Below are positions 45,634 through 54,110 of a stretch of DNA of 64,000 nt, one piece after another (the first letter of the stretch is position 1; each line of letters opens with the position of its first letter). The DNA comes from an uncultured Sphingomonadaceae bacterium (lineage in GTDB: Bacteria; Pseudomonadota; Alphaproteobacteria; Sphingomonadales; Sphingomonadaceae), in contig CANMNF010000003.1 in NCBI GenBank assembly GCA_947499255.1, positions 124,001-188,000 on the forward strand, read 5' to 3'. Made by a program: the position numbers and the translations under genes. Under the pieces are notes generated by a model that made no database searches, was not told where the DNA came from, and worked only from the letters and a program-made list of their open reading frames with translations.

Positions 45634-45717
45634 ATGGCGATGATGATGCAAGCGGGAGCCATGCCATTTGTCTTTGCACGTGATGGCGCGGCTGAAAAAC
45701 CTGGGGGAGGGGCCTGA
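45634..45717 (+). CDS. Possible 27-residue leader-type peptide
   Basis: A tiny frame of 27 codons (MAMMMQAGAMPFVFARDGAAEKPGGGA) begins 1 nt after the PL17 stop and ends 2 nt before the MFS start. It resembles no protein I recognise. It could be a coupling peptide, the remnant of a lost gene, or chance. Confidence 0.25.
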   Translation: MAMMMQAGAMPFVFARDGAAEKPGGGA

Positions 45718-45719
45718 TA

Positions 45720-47009
45720 ATGATGAAGGGAAATTTGCGCTGGGCGATTGTGATCCTGGTCGCGATTGCGACGATCATCAATTACATTGATCGCGGGGCG
45801 CTGGGCTTTTTGTGGCCTGAAATCTCACAGGACCTTGGGCTGACCAAGACCGATTATGCGATCATCCTCAATGTCTTCACTTTCGCTTATGCGTTTGGCC
45901 AGGCTCTGTTTGGGAAGATCTTTGACTGGATCGGTGTGCGGCTGGGCTTTGTGCTGTCCATCGTCGTTTGGTCGGCGGCAACCATGGCCCATGCCCTGGC
46001 AGTGGGCCTAATGAGCTTCACCATTTTTCGCGCCATCCTTGGTGTATCAGAAGCGGGCAATTGGCCGGGCGCTACCAAGGCGAATGCCGAATGGTTCACG
46101 ATTAATGAGCGCGCACTTGCGCAAGGTATTTTCAATTCTGGTGCGGCGATTGGCGGGATTGTATCTGCACCGATAATCGCGTTTGCCTTTGTGTTTCTGG
46201 GCACGTGGCAGGCGACCTTTATTGCGCTGGGCGCACTGGGCTTCTTGTGGCTGATCCCGTGGCTGATCGTTTACAAATCAGGCCCAGACACACATCCTTG
46301 GGTCAGCGAGGAAGAACGCCAGTTTATCCTCACCGGACAGCGCAACAAAGATGTTGGCGAAACGGCTGACTATGCGCCGGGTTCTGCAGAAATCCTGTCC
46401 CGCAAGGAAAGCTGGGGCGTGATCATGGCCTCATTTTTCCTCGATCCGATCTGGTGGCTTTTTGTGGGGTGGTTGCCGCTTTATCTGGCCGAAACCTATG
46501 GCTTTGGTGTTGTGGAAATCGGCAAATACGCCTGGGTGCCTTATGTCGGCGCGATGTTTGGCGCGTGGTTCGGCGGGTTACTGGCACAAAATCGCATCAA
46601 AGTTGGCTGGTCGGTCAACAAGACGCGCAAAAGCGTTATTGCGCTTGGCGGCGTGATCATGTTGATCTCGTTGCTCGCCACGACGCAGGCGGCAACGCCA
46701 TTGTTCGCCGTTTTGTTGATGGCTGCGATCTTGTTTGGCTTCCAAACCGCGGTGGGCAATATCCAAACATTGCCCAGCGATTTTTACTCAGGTGGTTCGG
46801 TCGGCACGCTTGCAGGCTATGCCGGAACGGCGGCAAAACTTGCCGTAGTGGGCCTCAATTTCCTGATCCCGGTAATAACAGTGAATAGCTATGCACCTGC
46901 CTTCGCGGTTGGGGCTGCGCTGGCTATTTTAACGGTTCTTTTGGTCTTCATTTTGTGCCCGGACATTAAACCGCTCAAACCCAAATCAACCACTCAAACA
47001 ATTTCCTAA
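45720..47009 (+). CDS. MFS transporter, hexuronate/ExuT-like
   Basis: This 429-residue major-facilitator permease has 12 helices. It belongs to the anion-cation symporter branch, with NYIDRGALGFLWPEI in helix 1, GKIFDWIGVRLG in the 2-3 loop, and FRAILGVSEAGNWPGATKANAEWF in helix 4, all shared with ExuT and DEH transporters. It likely brings unsaturated uronate monomers (DEH) into the cytoplasm. Start at ATG 45720 after GGGGGAGGGGCC; an in-frame ATG follows directly at 45723. Confidence 0.92.
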   Translation: MMKGNLRWAIVILVAIATIINYIDRGALGFLWPEISQDLGLTKTDYAIILNVFTFAYAFGQALFGKIFDWIGVRLGFVLSIVVWSAATMAHALAVGLMSFTIFRAILGVSEAGNWPGATKANAEWFTINERALAQGIFNSGAAIGGIVSAPIIAFAFVFLGTWQATFIALGALGFLWLIPWLIVYKSGPDTHPWVSEEERQFILTGQRNKDVGETADYAPGSAEILSRKESWGVIMASFFLDPIWWLFVGWLPLYLAETYGFGVVEIGKYAWVPYVGAMFGAWFGGLLAQNRIKVGWSVNKTRKSVIALGGVIMLISLLATTQAATPLFAVLLMAAILFGFQTAVGNIQTLPSDFYSGGSVGTLAGYAGTAAKLAVVGLNFLIPVITVNSYAPAFAVGAALAILTVLLVFILCPDIKPLKPKSTTQTIS

Positions 47010-47023
47010 GGACGGGGCAGAAT

Positions 47024-47779
47024 ATGAATCTTGCAGGTAAGGTAGCAATCGTAACTGGCGGCAGCCGCGATATTGGTCGCGCAATTTGTGTCAAACTCGC
47101 CAGCCAAGGCGCCAATGTTGCGGTGAATTATCGCAGCAATGAAGCCGAAGCTGATGCAACGCTGGCAGCGATTGCGGCTGCTGGCGGTGGCAAAGGCATC
47201 AAAGTTAAAGGCGATGTGACCAAGCCTGCAGATGTTGCAGGCATCGTTGCCCAAACGCGCGAAGCGTTTGGCGATGCGATCCATATCCTTGTGAACAATG
47301 CCGGCGGACTGGTCGCGCGCAAAACGCTGGCAGAGATGGATGAGACGTTTTTCAATGATCTCATGCAGCTCAACGTCACCTCAACCTTTTTGGTCACGCA
47401 GGCCGTAGCTGCGCATATGAGCGAAGGCGCTTCGATCGTGAATATTGCTTCTATCGCGGGGCGTGATGGTGGTGGCCCGGGCGCAAGCGCTTATGCAACG
47501 GCAAAAGGCGCTGTCATCACTTTCACCCGTTCAATGGCGAAGGAGCTGGGTCCCAAAGGCATCCGCGTCAACGCGCTGTGCCCCGGCATGATTGCGACCA
47601 AATTCCACGATGAATTCACCGCCGATCAGGCGCGCGCTAATGTGGCAGGAGCAACCCCGCTGCGCCGCGAAGGGCGTGCCGAAGAAATCGGTGATGCGGT
47701 GGCGTATCTTGCATCTTGTGAAGCATCTTTTATCAATGGCGCGAATGTCGATATCAATGGCGGACTCGCCTTCTCCTGA
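47024..47779 (+). CDS. DEH reductase (short-chain dehydrogenase)
   Basis: This 251-residue SDR has TGGSRDIGRAI (cofactor), NNAG, and the catalytic YATAK in ASAYATAKGAV. By position in an alginate operon, between a uronate transporter and KDG kinase, it should reduce 4-deoxy-5-hexosulose uronate (DEH) to KDG, as the A1-R enzymes do. The sequence NYRSNE after the second strand favours NADPH, since an arginine there often binds the 2'-phosphate; this is inference. Starts after AGGACGGGGC. Confidence 0.88.
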   Translation: MNLAGKVAIVTGGSRDIGRAICVKLASQGANVAVNYRSNEAEADATLAAIAAAGGGKGIKVKGDVTKPADVAGIVAQTREAFGDAIHILVNNAGGLVARKTLAEMDETFFNDLMQLNVTSTFLVTQAVAAHMSEGASIVNIASIAGRDGGGPGASAYATAKGAVITFTRSMAKELGPKGIRVNALCPGMIATKFHDEFTADQARANVAGATPLRREGRAEEIGDAVAYLASCEASFINGANVDINGGLAFS

Positions 47780-47802
47780 TCCGGCCGATATCAAGCAACG
47801 CC

Positions 47803-48699
47803 ATGACCACCTTTATTTTTGGCGAAGCAATGTTGGAATATCACTGCCAAGGCGGGGCCGGCGCTGGCCTGCGCTTTGGCGGTGATACATTAAACACCGC
47901 GATCCATCTTGTGCGGGCCGGGCACCATGTGTGTTATGTGACGGCCGTTGGTACCGACCCGATCAGCGATGCGCTTGTCGCCAAGTGGGAACGCGAGGGA
48001 ATCGATACGCGCCACGTGCTGCGTCACCCCGATCGCAGCCCCGGCATCTACGCGATCCGCCTTGATCAAGCTGGTGAGCGCAAGTTCCTGTATTGGCGGG
48101 ATAAAAGCGCGGCGCGCGATATGTTTAATCTGGACGGGATCAACGCAGCGCTCGAAGCGGCGGCCGATGCCAGACTAACCTATTTCAGCCTGATTTCGCT
48201 GGCGATCCTTGATAAAGCGGGGCGCGATCGATTGCTGGATTTCTCAGCACAGCGCAAACGTGCTGGGCTGGCGGTCGCCTATGACAGCAATTTTCGCCCC
48301 AGCCTGTGGCCGGACTACGCCGCTGCGCAAATAGCATCGCAAAAGGCGATGGAAAGCTGCACCATTGGTTTGCCCACAAATAGCGATGAACATGCCCTGT
48401 GGGAGCGCCAAGAGGCCGAGGCACAGATTGTCGCAAGGTGGCTTGATGCAGGGCTTGATACCATCGCGGTGAAAGCAGGTGAGCACGGATGCTTTTTGGC
48501 GAGCGCGCAGCAGCAGGGCGCATGTCAGCATAAAGCGACATCGGTCGAGGTGGTGGATAGCAGCGGTGCGGGTGATGCTTTCAATGGCGGTTTCTTAAGC
48601 GCCTGGCTGGACAATCAAGCGCCTGAGGCCTGTGTAGAAGCCGCGCAAGCCACTGCGCGGCGCACGCTGGGCCACCAAGGCGCAATCAGCCTCACATAG
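47803..48699 (+). CDS. kdgK: 2-keto-3-deoxygluconate kinase (PfkB family)
   Basis: This 298-residue sugar kinase has the PfkB features GGDTLNTAIHL near residue 27, AYDSNFRPSLW, and the ATP/catalytic signature VDSSGAGDAFNGGF. It phosphorylates KDG to KDPG, the meeting point of the alginate, ulvan and uronate routes. KDPG aldolase is not in the window. The gene ends the alginate operon, just before the tRNA genes on the opposite strand. Confidence 0.92.
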   Translation: MTTFIFGEAMLEYHCQGGAGAGLRFGGDTLNTAIHLVRAGHHVCYVTAVGTDPISDALVAKWEREGIDTRHVLRHPDRSPGIYAIRLDQAGERKFLYWRDKSAARDMFNLDGINAALEAAADARLTYFSLISLAILDKAGRDRLLDFSAQRKRAGLAVAYDSNFRPSLWPDYAAAQIASQKAMESCTIGLPTNSDEHALWERQEAEAQIVARWLDAGLDTIAVKAGEHGCFLASAQQQGACQHKATSVEVVDSSGAGDAFNGGFLSAWLDNQAPEACVEAAQATARRTLGHQGAISLT

Positions 48700-48723
48700 C
48701 GTTGTACAAAGCCGGTTGGAGAG

Positions 48724-48799
48724 TGGTGCCGCTTAGAGGACTCGAACCTCTGACCCCATCATTACGAATGATGTGCTCTACCACCTGAGCTAAAGCGGC
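48724..48799 (-). tRNA. tRNA-Thr (anticodon CGT)
   Basis: The complementary strand folds into a 76-nt cloverleaf: acceptor GCCGCTT with AAGCGGC, D arm GCTC...GAGC, anticodon loop TTCGTAA within CATCA/TGATG, T arm AGAGG-TTCGAGT-CCTCT, and encoded CCA. Confidence 0.96.
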
Positions 48800-48849
48800 T
48801 CTCGCGCCGCCATTAGCGAGCAGTTATGCACGCTGCAACGGTCAAGATA

Positions 48850-48923
48850 TGGAGGCCCGAGCCGGAATCGAACCGGCGTGCAAGGATTTGCAGTCCTCTG
48901 CGTAACCACTCCGCCATCGGGCC
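48850..48923 (-). tRNA. tRNA-Cys (anticodon GCA)
   Basis: The complementary strand folds as a 74-nt tRNA: acceptor GGCCCGA with TCGGGCC, anticodon loop CTGCAAA, T arm GCCGG-TTCGATT-CCGGC and encoded CCA. The GCA anticodon and T discriminator agree with cysteine. Confidence 0.95.
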
Positions 48924-49135
48924 GGAAGGCGCGCCAAGTAGCGAAAGCAGGCGCGCGACGCAATGCAATTATGCGTCGGCCCGATATGAAGGGCGAGGAC
49001 GGTCAGCAAAACTGCACCTGATTAGGGCGATTGCAACCATATTTTCCGGCAAAAATTTAGGGGAATTTGCTTATCTGCTGGAAAGCCAATGGGCGGCAAG
49101 TGGGGACCTGTCCTGTCCGTTGGGGAGATGCTAAG

Positions 49136-49435
49136 ATGACGACCCCAACTGATGCGCCAGATCGCCAGGATGTGCGTATCCGATGTCGAGCAAAATCTGG
49201 CTTAACAGCCGATCTGGCGGTGCGTGATATTACGCTGGGTGGTTGCATGGTAGAATGTGACGATTGGACAGCAGGCATCGGTGAACGTGTCCTGGTTATT
49301 CTTCCCGGTCTGGATTGGCAGTCTGCGCATTTGGTATGGCTTGAAGATGGCTATGCCGGCCTTGCTTTTGAGCAGCTGCTTTACGAGCCTCTCGCGATAC
49401 ATTTACAACGCTTGATTGCCGCGCCAGCGCATTAG
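49136..49435 (+). CDS. PilZ-like domain protein, copy 1
   Basis: This 99-residue protein has the PilZ-type pattern RIRCRAKSG...DITLGGCMVECDDW...GERVLVILPGL...AGLAFEQLL. PilZ domains bind cyclic di-GMP, but the usual RxxxR is degenerate here, so binding is uncertain. It is about half identical to the next gene. The ATG at 49136 follows GGGGAGATGC. Confidence 0.75.
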   Translation: MTTPTDAPDRQDVRIRCRAKSGLTADLAVRDITLGGCMVECDDWTAGIGERVLVILPGLDWQSAHLVWLEDGYAGLAFEQLLYEPLAIHLQRLIAAPAH

Positions 49436-49599
49436 TTGGCAGCCCTCGTGGCGCGCACTTCAAGGCTCTGGCTGGACCCGTTTGGTTAATGCTGGACTAA
49501 GCACAAATTTCCAGAACTGATTATCCAGCAACATGAAGCGTGGGTAAACCTGTGGTGTCTAACAAGGGTGTATCAAGGGGCCAGAAGAGACACACAATC

Positions 49600-49884
49600 G
49601 TGAAATCAACAGACACTGCCGCGCGTACACGGCTTAAAATAAAGTGCCGCGCAAAATCAGGCACCAGCGCAGAGCTGGATGTGCTGGATTTGTCGGAAGG
49701 GGGCTGCATGGTCCTGTATCAGGGCTGGGCAGCGCGCGTTGGGGAACGTGTTCTGGCGACCTTGCCCGGACTTGCCGCACAACCAGGTGAATTGGTGTGG
49801 ATCGAAGATGGCAATGCCGGGATCGCTTTTGAGCAACCGCTTTACGGGCCCGTTTTAAGCCATTTGCGGCAGCTCATGGGTTGA
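49600..49884 (+). CDS. PilZ-like domain protein, copy 2
   Basis: A 94-residue paralogue of the previous protein, with KIKCRAKSG, DLSEGGCMVLYQGW, GERVLATLPGL and AGIAFEQPLYG. The start is set at GTG 49600 so that the two copies align end to end; the frame opens at GTG 49540. Tandem duplication is likely. Its 3' end overlaps the convergent regulator gene by 43 nt. Confidence 0.7.
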   Translation: MKSTDTAARTRLKIKCRAKSGTSAELDVLDLSEGGCMVLYQGWAARVGERVLATLPGLAAQPGELVWIEDGNAGIAFEQPLYGPVLSHLRQLMG

Positions 49885-50618
49885 TCACCATGCTCTGCTT
49901 GCTTTGACGACCAGCCAAGGCCAGCAAGGAAATGATCAAGCGCATCAGCTTCATTCTTTGGCGGTGAATAACGCATCGCGATATCTTCAGCGAGCTGATA
50001 ACCACCGCCCTCGACAGTACGAATGATCTCATCTGCACCGGCCAGGGCAATTTTTGAGCGCAAACGTGAAATATGCACTTCGACACTATTGGTGTCGGGC
50101 TCATGATTGAGCCGCCAAACATCTTTGAGCAATTGTTTGCGCGTCACGCGCGCTCCGGGATTATCGGACAGCCGCCACAAAACGCCAAATTCGCGCGGGT
50201 GCAGATTAAGCCAGCTTGACCCATGGCGCGCATCGCGATGAAACAGATCGAGTGTCAGCGGCCCGACATTGCGCCAACGTGGCAACATTCCGAACATATC
50301 ATCCACCCGTTTTGCGCGCGCTTCCAATTCGCGCAGGCTGGTATCCTGCGTGATCACTTCGGCACAGCCCAGTGAAAGCAGATTGGCGCGCTCTGCCGGT
50401 TCTTCAACACCCAGCAAGATAAGCCGCCATGCAGGACGATCCGCTTCGGCCATAGCAATGCGTTGTGCAACGGAAAGCGTGCGCACATCGCAGATAAGGA
50501 CATGACGGCAATCTGCACGCGTTTCGTGCTCTCCCTGGCACAGATGCCAGCCAGCCTCGCGCAGATCCCACTGCGACGGAGGCTCGCTCGTATCCGCAAT
50601 CCAACCGAAAACCGCCAA
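49842..50618 (-). CDS. Atypical OmpR-family response regulator
   Basis: This 258-residue protein has a C-terminal OmpR-type winged helix (about residues 125-212: LHPREFGVLWRLSDNPGARVTRKQLLKDVW, NSVEVHISRLRSKI, IRTVEGGGYQL). The N-terminal receiver is degenerate. The opening acidic pair is missing, LICDVR may hold the aspartate, and EVITQD replaces the usual lysine region. It may work without phosphorylation. A tail of about 40 residues follows the DNA-binding domain. Confidence 0.8.
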   Translation of the reverse strand: MAVFGWIADTSEPPSQWDLREAGWHLCQGEHETRADCRHVLICDVRTLSVAQRIAMAEADRPAWRLILLGVEEPAERANLLSLGCAEVITQDTSLRELEARAKRVDDMFGMLPRWRNVGPLTLDLFHRDARHGSSWLNLHPREFGVLWRLSDNPGARVTRKQLLKDVWRLNHEPDTNSVEVHISRLRSKIALAGADEIIRTVEGGGYQLAEDIAMRYSPPKNEADALDHFLAGLGWSSKQAEHGDQPMSCRKWLKTGP

Positions 50619-50725
50619 GTAACATGCTCCACCCGCTTACGGGCTATCGCACCAGTTTCTGTCGCGGTGCGCAACTGTGATTTCTTATTCGATACCGAAA
50701 GGTGAGGGAGCTCTGCGGTTTCTAC

Positions 50726-51925
50726 TTAGGAATTTGCCGAATTGATGCCCTTGCTTTGCAGGTAGCGTTTGATATTTCGTGCCGCTTGACGCAGGCGCTG
50801 TTCGTTTTCAACCAAACCTATACGGACAAAACCTTCACCGTCTTCACCATAACCAACGCCAGGTGCGACGGCGACTTCGGCATGGGCCAGCAGTTCCTTG
50901 GCGAATTCCATGCTGCCCATCTCTTTTAATCCAGGTGGCAGCGGCGCCCATGCGAACATGGAGGCAGGCGGCGCGGGAATATCCCAGCCAGCGCGTCCAA
51001 ACGATTCAACCAGAACATCGCGCCGCTTGTGATAAAGCAGGCGGTTCTTTTCCACGATATCCTGCGGACCATTAAGCGCAGCACATGCAGCGGCCTGTAT
51101 GGGCGTGAATGCGCCGTAATCGATATAAGACTTCACCCGCATCAAGGCGGAGATCAGTGTGGGATTGCCAACGGCAAAGCCAACACGCCAACCGGCCATC
51201 GAATAGGTTTTGGACAGGCTGGTAAATTCGACAGCCACATCCTTGGCACCGGGCACCTGTAAAACCGACGGCGTTGGATTGCCGTCATAATACAGCTCAG
51301 AATAAGCAAGGTCGGACAAGATCCAAACCTTGTGAAACTTCGCCCAATCCACCAGCCGCTCATAAAAGGCCAGATCGACGACTTCGGATGTCGGGTTGCT
51401 GGGAAAGTTTACCACCAGCACTGTGGGGCGCGGCACGGTAAAGCGCATGGCGCGTTCCAGCTCATCCCAATAATGTTCATCAGGGGTCGTGGGCACAGAT
51501 TGGATCGATGCGCCTGCAATGATGAAACCGAACTGGTGGATCGGGTAAGATGGGTTTGGCGAAAGGATCGTGTCGCCGGGCGCAGTAATCGCTGTGGCCA
51601 GGCTCGCCAGCCCTTCTTTAGAGCCCAGCGTGACAACAACTTCGCTTTCCGGATCAAGATCAACGCCAAAACGGCGCTCATAATAATTGGCTTGCGCGCG
51701 GCGCAGGCCGGGAATGCCTTGGGATTGGGAATAGCCATGCGCATCAGGCTTTTGGGCCACTTCGCACAGCTTATCGATCACATGCTGGGGAGGGGGCAAA
51801 TCCGGATTGCCCATACCCAGATCGATAATGTCACGCCCTTCTTGCCGCGCGGCCGCTCGCATCGCGTTTACTTCGGCGATGACATAAGGCGGTAGTCGCT
51901 TGATGCGGTAGAACTGGTCGTCCAT
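50726..51925 (-). CDS. alaC: Aminotransferase, class I/II, AlaC-like
   Basis: This 399-residue PLP enzyme starts MDDQFYRIKRLPPYVIAEVN, the usual opening of glutamate-pyruvate (alanine) aminotransferase AlaC and close relatives such as LL-diaminopimelate aminotransferase. The PLP lysine is in SLSKTYSMAGWRVGFAVG; IIDLGMGNPDLPPP and VVNFPSNPTSEVV are also typical. The ATG at 51925 follows CGAGGAAAC and gives this N-terminus; the frame opens at 52048. It is divergent from phaC. Confidence 0.88.
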   Translation of the reverse strand: MDDQFYRIKRLPPYVIAEVNAMRAAARQEGRDIIDLGMGNPDLPPPQHVIDKLCEVAQKPDAHGYSQSQGIPGLRRAQANYYERRFGVDLDPESEVVVTLGSKEGLASLATAITAPGDTILSPNPSYPIHQFGFIIAGASIQSVPTTPDEHYWDELERAMRFTVPRPTVLVVNFPSNPTSEVVDLAFYERLVDWAKFHKVWILSDLAYSELYYDGNPTPSVLQVPGAKDVAVEFTSLSKTYSMAGWRVGFAVGNPTLISALMRVKSYIDYGAFTPIQAAACAALNGPQDIVEKNRLLYHKRRDVLVESFGRAGWDIPAPPASMFAWAPLPPGLKEMGSMEFAKELLAHAEVAVAPGVGYGEDGEGFVRIGLVENEQRLRQAARNIKRYLQSKGINSANS

Positions 51926-52025
51926 GTTTCCTCGGGTGTGTTTGACGCGGGCCACCATGGCGCGCGCAAAAGCTTGTGGCGCAAAGCCAGGTGAAGCGCA
52001 ACGCGGGCCGTGCGCAAATCGCACA

Positions 52026-52036
52026 TTGCAGTGCAA
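52026..52036. promoter_or_regulatory. TTGCAGTGCAA palindrome before phaC, possible PhaR site
   Basis: TTGCAGTGCAA is palindromic about its centre and lies 40 nt before the phaC ATG. TGCACTGCA, the same sequence on the other strand, occurs twice before the phasin gene. PhaR repressors bind TGC-rich repeats in related bacteria. Confidence 0.5.
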
Positions 52037-52075
52037 GGCTCTCCACATTGCGGAGCAGATCGCTATACAGGACCT

Positions 52076-53965
52076 ATGCCAAACAAGACTCCGTCATCCG
52101 ACAAAGCCGCCGATATTTTCACCGAAATGCTCCAAATCCAAGGCGAGGCCGCTCGTCAGGTGATGCAGTCTTTTGCGCCGGAAGCAGCCGATTCGTTGCC
52201 CGGTAATGATGTCTATGCACAAATGGGCAAAGCGATGCTGCAATTGCAGGAAATGTGGCTTGGCCCCCATTTCCCCGGCAATGACAAACCGCCAGCGGCT
52301 CCGCTGCTGTCTGATCCCAAAGCGTGGATGGACGCGATGCAGTCATGGTCCAAAACCGTGCCTTTGCTCGATATGGATCAACAACAGCGCATGTGGTCCG
52401 AAGGCATGGGTTTGTGGCAGCAGATCCTTGAGCAATATAATCCTGTCGCCTCTGAGCTGCCCGATAATGCCAAAGATGCCGTGCCCAAATTGCCGCGCAA
52501 AGATCGCCGCTTTGCCGATCCTGCGTGGAGCGATCAGCCGGTCTTCGCGCTGATCCACCAAACCTATCTGCTATTTGCAGAACGCATTGCCGAGGCGGTC
52601 GATACTGCTGATGGTTTGAGCGATGATGAGCGCACCGAATTGCGGTTTGCCACGCAAAGCGTGCTCGACGCGATGAGCCCGGCGAATTATCCGATGATGA
52701 ACCCGGTGGTGCTGGAACGTACAGTGGAGACGGGCGGCGATAATCTGCTGCGCGGGATGGAACGGCTGCAACACGATCTAGAAAAAGGTCAACTCACCCA
52801 TACCGATACCAGCAAGTTTACCCTGGGAGAAAATGTCGCGGCGACGCCGGGCAAAGTGATTTACGAAACCGATCTTTACCAGATCATTCATTACACGCCG
52901 ACCACTGACAAGGTGATTGAAACGCCGCTGTTGATCTTTCCGCCATGGATCAATCGCTATTACATCCTCGATCTAAATCCGAAGAAAAGCTTTGTGCGCT
53001 GGGCTGTGGAGCAAGGCTTGTCGGTCCTGCTGGTCAGCTGGCGTTCCGCGGATGAAAGCCTGGGCGAAGTGGATGGTGAGGCGTATATCCGCGCGCAGAT
53101 GGAAGCCATCGATGTGGTGCGCGAACGGCTTAAAGTGCCATCGGTTCACACTATCGGTTACTGCGTGGCGGGCACCAATCTTGCTGCATCTTTGGCCGTT
53201 CTGGCGCAGCGCGGCGAAGCGGACAAGGTCGCCAGCGTCACCTTCCTCACTGCGCAAGTGGATTTCGAACGCGCTGGTGAACTGCGCATGTTTATTGATG
53301 ATGCGAAGCTGGAAATGGTGCGGCAGGCCAGCAAAGGCGGCTTCTTGGATGGGCGCTATATGGCGGCCACGTTCAACATGCTGCGCGGATCAGATTTGAT
53401 CTGGAACTATGTCGTCAATCATTATCTTCTGGGCGAAGATTATCCTGCCTTTGACCTGTTGTACTGGAATGGCGACGTCACCAATCTGCCGGCCAAATGG
53501 CATGCTTGCTATCTTCAAGATTATTACAAGGACAACAAGCTGGTGCAGCCCGGCGCGCTATCGGTGGACGGCACGCCAATTGATCTGCGCAAGGTGAAGA
53601 CGCCAGCTTATGTTCAGGCGGGCAAGGAAGATCACATCGCGCCTGCGCAAAGCGTGTTTCGCATTCAAGAGCATCTTTCTGGCCCGATCCGCTTTGTCTT
53701 GGCGGGCAGTGGTCATATTGCAGGTGTGGTCAATCCTCCAGCGGCGAACAAATATCAGTATTGGACCTGTGCTAAACCGCAAAAAAGCCTTGAGAGCTTT
53801 GTCGCCAAAGCCAAAGAGCATCCCGGAAGCTGGTGGCCCGATTGGTTCAAATGGATTGAAAAGCTGGACAAGACCCGGGTTGCTGCAAAAGGTCGGCGGG
53901 TGCCTGGTGGCCGTGGAAACAAAGCACTTGAAGATGCTCCGGGCCGCTATGTACGGATGCGGTAA
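52076..53965 (+). CDS. phaC: Class I poly(3-hydroxyalkanoate) synthase
   Basis: This 629-residue enzyme polymerises 3-hydroxyacyl-CoA to storage polyester in the cytoplasm. The catalytic cysteine (residue 363) is in the lipase-like box IGYCVAGT; an aspartate region (KEDHIAP) and the histidine in GSGHIAG complete the triad. The N-terminus (about 1-200) is the variable region and the C-terminal half the alpha/beta-hydrolase core, with PPWINRYYILDLNPKKSFV typical of class I. The ATG at 52076 is chosen; the frame opens at 52010. Confidence 0.95.
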   Translation: MPNKTPSSDKAADIFTEMLQIQGEAARQVMQSFAPEAADSLPGNDVYAQMGKAMLQLQEMWLGPHFPGNDKPPAAPLLSDPKAWMDAMQSWSKTVPLLDMDQQQRMWSEGMGLWQQILEQYNPVASELPDNAKDAVPKLPRKDRRFADPAWSDQPVFALIHQTYLLFAERIAEAVDTADGLSDDERTELRFATQSVLDAMSPANYPMMNPVVLERTVETGGDNLLRGMERLQHDLEKGQLTHTDTSKFTLGENVAATPGKVIYETDLYQIIHYTPTTDKVIETPLLIFPPWINRYYILDLNPKKSFVRWAVEQGLSVLLVSWRSADESLGEVDGEAYIRAQMEAIDVVRERLKVPSVHTIGYCVAGTNLAASLAVLAQRGEADKVASVTFLTAQVDFERAGELRMFIDDAKLEMVRQASKGGFLDGRYMAATFNMLRGSDLIWNYVVNHYLLGEDYPAFDLLYWNGDVTNLPAKWHACYLQDYYKDNKLVQPGALSVDGTPIDLRKVKTPAYVQAGKEDHIAPAQSVFRIQEHLSGPIRFVLAGSGHIAGVVNPPAANKYQYWTCAKPQKSLESFVAKAKEHPGSWWPDWFKWIEKLDKTRVAAKGRRVPGGRGNKALEDAPGRYVRMR

Positions 53966-54011
53966 GATGCCGGCTATGGACGCCTGACCCCGCTCTTCCG
54001 CCAATTTCAGT

Positions 54012-54073
54012 CTATTGTGCACTGCACAAAAATTTCTTGACTTCGCGTGCGTAGGCACCTATTGTGCACTGCA
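54012..54073. repeat. Direct repeat CTATTGTGCACTGCA before the phasin gene
   Basis: Two identical 15-nt copies start at 54012 and 54059. Each contains TGCACTGCA, also found before phaC on the other strand. They are probable operator sites (PhaR type) controlling the phasin gene. Confidence 0.65.
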
Positions 54074-54110
54074 ACAAAGTCGCAATGGGGCGACGCGAGA
54101 GTGAGGAAAT

